This document shows, piece by piece, positions 1 to 5,970 of a stretch of DNA of 7,636 nt. A program made the position numbers and the translations under genes. The notes beneath the pieces are model-generated. The model saw only the letters and a program-made list of their open reading frames with translations, did not search any database and was not told the origin of the DNA. The stretch's first letter is position 1, and every line of letters starts with the position of its first letter. The stretch comes from Balneolia bacterium (GTDB taxonomy: Bacteria > Bacteroidota > Rhodothermia > Balneolales > Cyclonatronaceae): the NCBI GenBank assembly GCA_003567135.1, contig PXAI01000175.1, forward strand, positions 1-7,636, in the 5' to 3' direction.

Positions 1-77
1 GAAGCCGGAACCGCCTGCTTCCGCAAAAGCGTGCCCAGCGGCTCGGTGCCAAATTCTTTACGTTTATCTTGGGTCAA
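1..77 (-). CDS. MATE-family efflux transporter, N-terminal fragment (runs off left edge)
   Basis: The minus strand reads an open frame of 25 complete codons plus two bases, starting at a TTG at 77-75 and leaving the window at base 1. The peptide begins MTQDKRKEFGTEPLGTLLRK and continues QAVPA. The GTEPLGxLLxxQAxPA pattern is typical of the start of MATE (NorM/MepA/DinF-type) multidrug or metabolite antiporters, just before the first membrane helix. An in-frame TAA lies at 86-84, so the start must be downstream of it, and TTG is the only standard bacterial start codon ahead of the conserved motif. There is no visible Shine-Dalgarno. The gene is separated from the polysaccharide operon by a terminator and a MITE-like element, so it is probably its own unit. 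Family assignment rests on one short motif; the substrate is unknown. Confidence 0.6.
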   Translation of the reverse strand, partial: MTQDKRKEFGTEPLGTLLRKQAVPA

Positions 78-187
78 CTGATTTTAGTTTTATACTGAGT
101 TGCAGACATTTAAAGCCAATTGAAGCCCAACGGGTTCCGTAAGTATGAGGAATTGAGGATAAAAAACGTAAAAAGGATGGAGTATAG

Positions 188-413
188 CCCGGATTATTCA
201 CCAAGAATTTTTTTCGCTGGCAAGGCGAAGGTAATAAAGTGAGCGAAAGGGTACTAATGTACCCTGAGCACACTTTTTTAGCTTCAACGCAGCCAGCGGG
301 AAAAAGTCGCCGACTTATAGCACACCCAAATTTAAGGGAATGTATACTTGCTAAAACCTAAATTTAATCAATTGCTTATATCACATATTTAAATGATTCG
401 TGAATAATCCGGG
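188..413. mobile_element. MITE-like non-autonomous element with 14-bp perfect terminal inverted repeats
   Basis: The left end (188-201, CCCGGATTATTCAC) and right end (400-413) are exact reverse complements. The match continues imperfectly to 23 bp (188-210 with 391-413, 20 of 23 matching). The 4-bp sequence ATAG sits directly outside both ends (184-187 and 414-417), as expected for a target-site duplication. There is no room for a transposase and no convincing ORF. Inside are nested hairpins: CGCTGGC 215-221 with GCCAGCG 292-298, flanked by T and A runs; GGGTAC 249-254 with GTACCC 259-264 around a TAAT loop, inside an AAAGTGAGC/GCACACTTT arm; and AAGTCG-C-CGACTT at 304-316. These features fit a miniature inverted-repeat element mobilised by an IS elsewhere in the genome. 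The parent IS family cannot be told from the sequence. Confidence 0.65.
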
Positions 414-442
414 ATAGGCGATAATTACCGGTTTCCGGGCAC

Positions 443-466
443 AAAAAAACCCGGCGAACCGGGTTT
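443..466 (-). terminator. Intrinsic terminator of the polysaccharide operon (UUCG loop)
   Basis: On the minus strand an 8-bp perfect stem, AAACCCGG (466-459) and CCGGGTTT (454-447), closes a TTCG tetraloop and runs into seven consecutive T residues ending at 443. It begins 27 nt after the stop codon of the SDR gene. A GC-rich stem, stable UUCG loop and U-tract make a classical Rho-independent terminator. The plus strand has no T-run after the stem, so it acts in the minus direction only. Confidence 0.9.
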
Positions 467-493
467 GAAATGGAAGTCATATTTTTCGGAAAA

Positions 494-1447
494 TCAGGTC
501 TGCCCGCTCCTAAAACTTTGGAGCGTTTTGATCAGCCCGTCCTCAGCCGAAACAGGCAGTGGTTTCCCCAACTCATTAACCAGCTTTTCATTTGAGACCA
601 CATAATTTTCAGTGAGTTTCTGAAGCCGCTCTTCGTTAAGCGGCAGAGGCAGGACGTTGCCAGCTTTGGCGATGAGGTTGATCAACGGTTTGGGCGTGTT
701 CCAGATTCGGGGTTTGCGGTCGGATACGTTTGCAATCAGCTCAACCAGGTCGCGCGTGGAAAGCGGTTTATTATCGGCAATATTGTAGACTCCTGACGTG
801 AACTTCCCTTCCAAAATTTCTTCAATCACAGAACAAAAATTATCAATCGATAAAAATGAGCGGTTGTTATCGAAAGCGCCCAACGGCCACGGAATGCCGC
901 GACTGACAATCGAATAGAGCAGATTGAGGTTACCCTTGTTACCCGGACCGTGAATCATGCAGGGACGTAAAATCACCACAGATTTCCCTTCCGGCAAATT
1001 GGCCTGAATATACTCCTCTGCCTTAAGCTTGGATTTCCCATATGCCGTAACCGGATCAGGACTATGCGCTTCTGTCAAAACCTCGTCCGGCTGATCGCTC
1101 GCCGCCTTTACCGAGCTGACAAATACGAATACTTCAGCCTGCTCATCATCTAAAAACCGGTCATATATTTCCTTAGTGAGCCCGTAGTTAGCATCGAAGT
1201 ACGCCTGATCATCGGCCGTGTTCTTCAGATCGTGCGCCTTTCCGGCAAGGTGGATGTAAGCCTGAAATCCATCCTGCGAATCACGCAGCGCGGCGTAGTC
1301 AGTCACTTTATCCCCGGATCTGATTGAGCTGCTCTCAGAAGAAACATTCCTTGATACCAATGTTGATTTGATACCGGAACCGAGGTATTGATACAGATTC
1401 TGGCCCACGAAGCCGGTGTAGCCGGTTATGAGAACGTTTTTATACAA
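494..1447 (-). CDS. Extended-SDR NAD-dependent nucleotide-sugar epimerase/dehydratase/reductase
   Basis: This 317-residue protein belongs to the extended short-chain dehydrogenase family, which interconverts nucleotide sugars in the cytoplasm. The Rossmann motif TGYTGFVG lies at residues 8-15 (Gly9, Gly12, Gly15). An HLAGKAH segment is at 66-72, catalytic-site SS at 111-112, the YxxxK pair is Tyr136/Lys140, and an ILRP substrate-loop start is at 159-162. The segment PWPLGAFDNNRSFLSIDN (186-203) resembles UDP-HexNAc 4-epimerases and WbpV/WreQ-like 4-keto reductases of O-antigen loci, so a UDP-HexNAc or 6-deoxy-HexNAc substrate is likely but not established. The start is TTG at 1447; an in-frame TAA lies four codons upstream and the Rossmann motif follows at once, so TTG is well supported. 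It is 632 bp from the upstream glycosyltransferase and directly before the terminator. Exact reaction unknown. Confidence 0.88.
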   Translation of the reverse strand: MYKNVLITGYTGFVGQNLYQYLGSGIKSTLVSRNVSSESSSIRSGDKVTDYAALRDSQDGFQAYIHLAGKAHDLKNTADDQAYFDANYGLTKEIYDRFLDDEQAEVFVFVSSVKAASDQPDEVLTEAHSPDPVTAYGKSKLKAEEYIQANLPEGKSVVILRPCMIHGPGNKGNLNLLYSIVSRGIPWPLGAFDNNRSFLSIDNFCSVIEEILEGKFTSGVYNIADNKPLSTRDLVELIANVSDRKPRIWNTPKPLINLIAKAGNVLPLPLNEERLQKLTENYVVSNEKLVNELGKPLPVSAEDGLIKTLQSFRSGQT

Positions 1448-1494
1448 TACTAAGCTTTACTTCTGGCGAAATGTTAAAGATCTACTACCCAAAA

Positions 1495-1560
1495 AGACCT
1501 TTCAGGTTTTTGCGCAGCAGTAATTTTTATAAAATATGACCTTTAAAACCTTACAGGTCT
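1495..1560. repeat. Imperfect 16-bp inverted repeat, GACCT...GGTTTT type
   Basis: The left arm 1495-1510 (AGACCTTTCAGGTTTT) and right arm 1545-1560 (AAAACCTTACAGGTCT) are complementary at 14 of 16 positions around a 34-nt AT-rich spacer. Read on the minus strand, the second arm ends in a run of five T (1495-1491), so it could form a weak terminator-like hairpin ahead of the SDR gene. From memory, palindromes of the form GACCTGNNAGGTTTT are common intergenic repeats in Bacteroidota. The long spacer argues against efficient termination. Confidence 0.5.
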
Positions 1561-1814
1561 GCAAAATTGCTTGGTACAGAGCGTGAGAATCAAGGGACTA
1601 ACAAAATATTTTTCTTCAGAGCTTCACCTGATTTGTTTTTCACCTTTACTTTTCTACTTTTGAGATGCTTTCTCTGGATTCGAAACTCTTTAGACATTTC
1701 TAAGTCTACCCAGTCTTTACGTTTAAGTTTTGACCTATTCGATTTACCCAAGGAGTAATATGTAGGTTTTTTACTATCCATTAAATACCTAACTCTTTTT
1801 TATGCTACGTACCT

Positions 1815-1958
1815 TCAATCCCTTAGCCATTGATCTTCTTCAGCTCTGATATAATCTTCTGATAGAATTTTACCTTCAGCAACTTCTTTCAGGCTCTCCT
1901 CTAAAAAAGCCCGTTGCTGCTCAGATAATTCTGTTGGTTTGTTTTTGATTTCATTCTG
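1815..1958 (-). pseudogene. Decayed small gene, antitoxin-like
   Basis: The minus strand carries a 47-codon open frame ending in TGA at 1817-1815. Its peptide includes ELSEQQRAFLEESLKEVAEG and then KILSEDYIRAEEDQWLRD. It is acidic and helix-rich, and resembles small antitoxins of type II addiction modules (the ELSxxxxxxLEESLxEVxxGK pattern); this is pattern recognition, not a search result. The frame opens just after an in-frame TGA (1961-1959) and has no ATG, GTG or TTG start near its beginning. An ATG at 1954-1952 lies in the +1 frame and stops after 17 codons, so a single-base indel near the start would explain the break. No recognisable RelE/ParE toxin follows. An intact gene using a rare start cannot be excluded. 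Confidence 0.35.
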
Positions 1959-2022
1959 TCAGTCCCGAATTATTTATCAAGAGATACTTCACTAACAAGA
2001 CTACGCTGTAAAAGTTAGCCGA

Positions 2023-2076
2023 AGGCAATTCTGTGGTAGGGGCGTGATGCATCGCACTTCTAACACAGAGTTGCTT
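2023..2076 (+). repeat. 54-nt near-perfect foldback (REP/BIME-like palindrome)
   Basis: Bases 2023-2076 fold on themselves with no real loop. Of 27 opposed positions, 20 are Watson-Crick, 5 are G-T and only 2 are mismatches (2036/2063 and 2043/2056). The centre is ATGCAT (2047-2052) and an outer block pairs TCTGTG 2030-2035 with CACAGA 2064-2069. The G-T positions pair as G-U only in plus-strand RNA; in minus-strand RNA they become A-C mismatches. It lies 3 bp past the glycosyltransferase stop codon. There is no T-run suited to intrinsic termination, so a repetitive extragenic palindrome or an mRNA 3'-end stabiliser is more likely than a terminator. Confidence 0.6.
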
Positions 2077-2079
2077 AAA

Positions 2080-3258
2080 TCACTCACCCCGAAACGCATT
2101 CAAAATATCACCGGCCATATCATCCATGATATTTTTGCGCGAGAACTTTTTCACAAACGCTGAACGGTCATATTTTTGAACTGAAAGTGCATCACTGTTA
2201 AGCAGGTGGGCGATGCCTTCCGCATCACACGGATTGAAAACGTGTGCCCCTTCCACGTGCTCTTTCAGGAACGTGGCGGAATATCCCCCGACGCCTGCCA
2301 CAACCGGCTTGCCTGTTGCTGCGTACTCAAAGATTTTAGACGGCAGCACTTTCTCAAACGCTTTATAGTCATTCAGGTGCAGGAACAGAATATCGGTTTC
2401 GCGGTAGTACTCCAGCAGCTCCTTCCGGCCGACCGGATTCAGCAGTTCGACATTATCCGAATTTACTTCGCTGAGCGCTCTTTCAAGCTCCTGACGCGCA
2501 CCGCCGTCGCCGATGATCCGGAATTTGAAGCCGGATTCCTTAGTTTTCCGGGCCAGCTCCGGTATCACTTTATGCAGCCCCTGCCCATCGCCAATATTCC
2601 CGGCGTAGGTTACGATTTTATTTGCAGCTGAGCTTTTCTCGAAATTATTCTCCAGGAAAACGTCGTCTATTCCGTTCGGGAAAAACGTGATCGGTTTTCC
2701 GAATGTTGAGAAAAACGGTCGAAATCCTTCCGACACAATGTTGATCCGATCGGCTTTGCGGAAGGTATAGTTCTCGATTCTCTTCAGCAGCGTTACAACT
2801 GGCGTTCTTACGAGAGGGTTTTTGATGATCTCCTCCATATTCTCACGGAATAAATCCCTCATATCAAGATAGAGCGGAACTCCCTTTTCGGAAGCAACTC
2901 TCGCGCCGAGATACGCCGTAAACAGCCGCGAAGATGAGGCAAACACCAGATCATACTCATTCGGTTTTGTAATTCGTCTCGCTTCCCGGTAGTACGCTTT
3001 GAACGAATTGATCTGATCCAAAAAGCCGCTCTTATGCGCCGGCATTTTAATTCTGTGGATACGAATCTGATCATCCCACTCCTCGTACTCGGGCGCCTCC
3101 ACGCTGAAACTCGCGTACCGGTTCGGCAGGGTTGTTACCACGTGAATCTCGTCGCCGGAATTCAGCCTCTTTTTGAGCGATTCTACCAGCGCGGTATTCC
3201 GGAACGAACCGGCGCATAAATCAGGCTGAAAATAGAATGAGAAAAGACAGATTTTCAT
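2080..3258 (-). CDS. Glycosyltransferase family 4 (GT-B fold, WbuB-like)
   Basis: This 392-residue protein has the layout of retaining GT-B glycosyltransferases that move a sugar from a nucleotide donor to a lipid-linked acceptor at the cytoplasmic membrane face. The N-terminal acceptor domain starts MKICLFSFYFQPD, with the flexible AGSFRN segment at 16-21 typical of WbuB-type enzymes. The C-terminal donor domain shows FFPNGIDD (192-199), TYAGNIGDGQGL (217-228), RIIGDGG (247-253) and LPSKIFEYAATGKPVVAG (305-322). The second glutamate of the EX7E motif is Glu311; the first position is Lys303, a change I believe is tolerated in this subgroup. Its ATG shares one base with the TGA of the heparinase-fold gene (TGATG), indicating translational coupling. 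No Shine-Dalgarno is visible. WbuB itself transfers N-acetyl-L-fucosamine, but donor and acceptor here are unknown. Confidence 0.9.
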   Translation of the reverse strand: MKICLFSFYFQPDLCAGSFRNTALVESLKKRLNSGDEIHVVTTLPNRYASFSVEAPEYEEWDDQIRIHRIKMPAHKSGFLDQINSFKAYYREARRITKPNEYDLVFASSSRLFTAYLGARVASEKGVPLYLDMRDLFRENMEEIIKNPLVRTPVVTLLKRIENYTFRKADRINIVSEGFRPFFSTFGKPITFFPNGIDDVFLENNFEKSSAANKIVTYAGNIGDGQGLHKVIPELARKTKESGFKFRIIGDGGARQELERALSEVNSDNVELLNPVGRKELLEYYRETDILFLHLNDYKAFEKVLPSKIFEYAATGKPVVAGVGGYSATFLKEHVEGAHVFNPCDAEGIAHLLNSDALSVQKYDRSAFVKKFSRKNIMDDMAGDILNAFRGE

Positions 3259-4838
3259 CAGGAATGGTTTACGGGGGTGATCTTTATCGACGCGTTTTCA
3301 GTAAAGGTGTATATCAGTTTTTCCGAAGAGACCCTGTCGTTAAACCCGTTGCACCACTCGTACTTTTGAGTTTCCAACGACTCAATTTCGTCAAACCCGA
3401 TTTCCAGTGATGTTGTTTTAATGATGAAGTGTTCGATTGAAATAACTTCCTCAGACGGATGCAAATGCAGAAATCCTTTTCCCTCTGATTTTCTGTGCTT
3501 TAGTTCGTCGGTAATGTTCAGGCCGTTTTCTCCGGCTTCCCATGTTCGCTGATGCACAACCGGCCTGTATCCATCGTGACTGGCTGCAAGAACTCTCGTC
3601 TCATCCTGCACAATTCCCACGTTCGCGCTTTTTCCTGTTCGAAATCCTGCCCAGACGTCACTCTGGTTCCGGCCATTCACCTGCACCGTGTTGTGCGCGG
3701 ATGTGCTCCGCTCAAGCATTCTCCTTTCACCTAATTCGTAGGTCGAAGTTCCAGTATTTACGATTACCGGTTTTTGGTTGATATACATTTCAAACGACAG
3801 CGCATCGGCGTGAACGTGTCCCGGCTGATACGGAACTCCCGGACGGCCGACATCACAAATAATATCCAGGTGCCCGGCTTTCAGGATGCGATAGCCGGAA
3901 TCTGAAAACGGCACCTTTTCCGGATTGATTCCAAGGCGCTTCGCATACTCGCTTATTTCCGACTTTCCCGGGGCGATGCCGTTTACGGAATCGTTGAAAT
4001 ACGGAACGTGATCTCCTGAAATGGCCTCAATCTGCTCCGACCAGCCGAGCATCCGGGCGGTTTTATTTTTGAGGGATGTGATCACCTTATGCTTAAATCC
4101 TGCGCTGTTTGCCACATTCAGCAGATCCATCAACCGCACGAGAATGATATCGTGGTACATCGGCGACAATTCGTAGTACATGCCGTCGGATAGAATCTGT
4201 TCATCAAGTTCGGTGATCAGATGATCTTCGCCTTGTTTTATCCAGCTGCTGTTTTGAAAAAGGATGCCTCCCAAAAGTATGGAAACGTAGTTTTCCAGCA
4301 GATGATTTGCCTGGAGATGCTTTTCGGGAGTGCGGCTAAGAAAGGCAAACTGAGCGTAAAGAAATTGGGCAATTTCCGGATCAGAAATTCGGTGCTTCGA
4401 CAGAAAAAACACCCAGTTACAAACGCGCAGTGAGGCCGGATAGGGCTCAAGATACACGTTACCATTTCCTGCGGCCTTCATAAAACTTCTGATGATGTGG
4501 AGTCCTGCATCCTTTTTCAGGCCGGGCTGGCGGAGGAAATCAAAGTAGCGGAGATTGTACTGCCAGAGCTTGCCGTGTCCCTCAAAATTCCAGTCGATTT
4601 CACCGCTGAACGTATGCGACTGATTCAGAAACCGGAAGCTCTTTTCGGATAAGCATGATTCCGGGGAGGCTACCGGTTCAGCAAGATTCAGATCCGGAAA
4701 CTGAATATCCGCGGGAACCTCTTGAAAGAGCTGCTTATTGGCGTTTTTAAGCCTGATGGGAAAAAGAAACCGCTCGTACCACTGCACCGCTTTAAGCGGC
4801 TTCAGCGTGTGATAGTACCGCGAAAGTTTCTTTATCAC
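3258..4838 (-). CDS. Heparinase II/III-family protein (alginate lyase-like fold)
   Basis: The protein has 526 residues. The N-terminal half (about 80-290) fits the alpha/alpha-toroid domain, with the active-site-like HLQANHLLENY (174-184) and DGMYYELSPMYHDI (218-231). The C-terminal heparinase II/III beta-sandwich domain begins near GHVHADALSFEMYINQKPVI (340-359) and continues through NTGTSTYELG and RSTSAHNTVQVNG (377-389). His341, His343 and Asp345 are candidate catalytic or metal ligands. Enzymes of this fold cleave uronate-containing polysaccharides by beta-elimination, usually in the periplasm. Here the N-terminus (MIKKLSRYYHTLKPLKAVQW) has no hydrophobic signal stretch, so a cytoplasmic place is suggested. 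The start is GTG at 4838, overlapping the wecB stop by 4 nt (GTGA), with a purine-rich GGGAAAGG just before it. Its task may be editing, trimming or modifying the repeat unit; this is inference. Confidence 0.88.
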   Translation of the reverse strand: MIKKLSRYYHTLKPLKAVQWYERFLFPIRLKNANKQLFQEVPADIQFPDLNLAEPVASPESCLSEKSFRFLNQSHTFSGEIDWNFEGHGKLWQYNLRYFDFLRQPGLKKDAGLHIIRSFMKAAGNGNVYLEPYPASLRVCNWVFFLSKHRISDPEIAQFLYAQFAFLSRTPEKHLQANHLLENYVSILLGGILFQNSSWIKQGEDHLITELDEQILSDGMYYELSPMYHDIILVRLMDLLNVANSAGFKHKVITSLKNKTARMLGWSEQIEAISGDHVPYFNDSVNGIAPGKSEISEYAKRLGINPEKVPFSDSGYRILKAGHLDIICDVGRPGVPYQPGHVHADALSFEMYINQKPVIVNTGTSTYELGERRMLERSTSAHNTVQVNGRNQSDVWAGFRTGKSANVGIVQDETRVLAASHDGYRPVVHQRTWEAGENGLNITDELKHRKSEGKGFLHLHPSEEVISIEHFIIKTTSLEIGFDEIESLETQKYEWCNGFNDRVSSEKLIYTFTENASIKITPVNHS

Positions 4839-5935
4839 CCTTTCCCGTACAGCGAAATGAGACTTTTCACTATTCTTACGGCGGTTTTACCGTCCCACAT
4901 TTCGGGCACGCCGCCGGTTTTCCAGTCACCTGAGAGCAGTTTTTTAAGATGTCCGGGGATGGCATCGGGGTTCGTGCCAACCAGCTCGTTCGTTCCGGTG
5001 GTGATGGTTTCCGGCCGCTCTGTATTGTCGCGCAGCGTCATGCAGGGAATACCCATTACGGTAGTCTCTTCGGTGATGCCGCCTGAGTCGGTAATCACGC
5101 CTTTCGCGTGTTTGACGAGATAGTTGAACTCAAGATAGGGAAGCGGATCGGTGAAGGTGATGCGCTCTGATTCAAAATCGAGGTTCTGGAGGATTTTCCG
5201 CGTGCGGGGATGAACCGGAAAGATGAGCGGCAGATTTCCCGAATGATCGATAATAGCCTGCAGGGTGGCCGCCAGCTTCTCTTCCTGATCCACATTTGCC
5301 GGACGATGCAGCGTGAGCACCAGATAGTTTCCGGAGCTCAGGTTCTGAGATAAAAACACCTCCGGCTTGGTGAGCCGCCTCATATTCGCAAGCAGCGTGT
5401 CGATCATCGTATTGCCGACGAAGTGAATCCGTTCATCGGGAATTCCCGCTTTACGGAGATTTTCGTTGGCCACTTCCGAAGTTGTGTAAAACTGATCCGT
5501 GATCGCGTCAGTTACCATGCGGTTGATTTCCTCCGGCATCGACAGATCGCCCGAGCGGATTCCGCCTTCCACGTGAACGACTTCCATGTGCATTTTTTTG
5601 GCCACAATCGCGCAGGCCATGGTGGAGGTTACATCCCCGACGACCAAACAGACATCCGCACTGCTTTCCATCAGAAGCTTTTCATAGCCGGTCATAATCG
5701 CGGCCGTTTGCTCAGCCTGCGTTCCACCGCCGGCTCCCAGATTGACGTCCGGTTCCGGAATGCCCAGCTGTTCGAAAAATGAACCGCTCATATTTTTGTC
5801 ATAATGCTGCCCGGTATGAATCAGCCGAAACTGAATGGCTGCTCCGTGCTGCTGTTCCTGTTTAATAGCATTAATAACCGGAGCAATTTTCATAAAATTT
5901 GGCCGTGCTCCGGCGATGAGATCGATTTTTAGCAT
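4835..5935 (-). CDS. wecB: UDP-N-acetylglucosamine 2-epimerase, non-hydrolysing
   Basis: The enzyme interconverts UDP-GlcNAc and UDP-ManNAc in the cytoplasm, feeding ManNAc-derived sugars to surface polysaccharide. The 366-residue length and two-domain GT-B-like layout match the family. Visible landmarks are GARPNFMK (9-16, with Lys16), HTGQHYD (40-46), VVGDVTST (98-105, Asp101), HVEGGIRS (121-128, Glu123), MPEEINR (133-139, Glu136), LTLHRPANV (207-215, His210), PVHPRTR (240-246), TDSGGITEE (282-290) and RDNTERPET (302-310). These cover the active-site positions known from E. coli WecB. HVEGGIRS differs slightly from the usual HVEAGLRS. The ATG at 5935 directly precedes the first beta strand. 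The 35-nt spacer from the murB-like gene is AT-rich with no Shine-Dalgarno. The product might equally be modified further rather than used as ManNAc. Confidence 0.95.
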   Translation of the reverse strand: MLKIDLIAGARPNFMKIAPVINAIKQEQQHGAAIQFRLIHTGQHYDKNMSGSFFEQLGIPEPDVNLGAGGGTQAEQTAAIMTGYEKLLMESSADVCLVVGDVTSTMACAIVAKKMHMEVVHVEGGIRSGDLSMPEEINRMVTDAITDQFYTTSEVANENLRKAGIPDERIHFVGNTMIDTLLANMRRLTKPEVFLSQNLSSGNYLVLTLHRPANVDQEEKLAATLQAIIDHSGNLPLIFPVHPRTRKILQNLDFESERITFTDPLPYLEFNYLVKHAKGVITDSGGITEETTVMGIPCMTLRDNTERPETITTGTNELVGTNPDAIPGHLKKLLSGDWKTGGVPEMWDGKTAVRIVKSLISLYGKG

Positions 5936-5970
5936 TAATTTAGCGTAGTATTTAGCGAGGAATGTGTCAT

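Larger units (their letters stand above)
1448..2079. other. 632-bp stretch without a convincing intact gene, repeat- and remnant-rich
   Basis: This AT-richer stretch interrupts an otherwise tightly packed operon. It contains an imperfect inverted repeat (1495-1560), a frame resembling a decayed antitoxin gene (1815-1958) and a long foldback (2023-2076). A 63-codon minus-strand frame (1781-1590) encodes a very lysine-rich peptide that I do not recognise. No tRNA, CRISPR or clear terminator is visible. It looks like a site where small accessory elements inserted and decayed between the glycosyltransferase and SDR genes, but loss of a former cluster gene is also possible. Confidence 0.6.

Noticed and set aside
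89..119. Possible minus-strand promoter for the MATE gene (TTGGCT, 19-nt spacer, TATAAA)
   Set aside because: The implied transcription start would leave only a few bases before the TTG, the spacer is long, and such matches are common in AT-rich DNA.
64..273. 69-codon minus-strand open frame
   Set aside because: It crosses the left end of the MITE-like element, ends in another frame over the MATE start, and its peptide shows no recognisable domain. It is probably a chance frame.
1590..1781. 63-codon minus-strand frame encoding a lysine-rich peptide, 33 nt after the antitoxin-like remnant
   Set aside because: Its position would suit a toxin partner, but the peptide matches no toxin pattern I know and its lysine richness can come from A-rich sequence. 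A plus-strand frame covers the same bases. Left uncalled.
2206..2631. 141-codon plus-strand frame opposite the glycosyltransferase
   Set aside because: It lies wholly antisense to a gene with clear GT4 motifs and has no coherent domain of its own.
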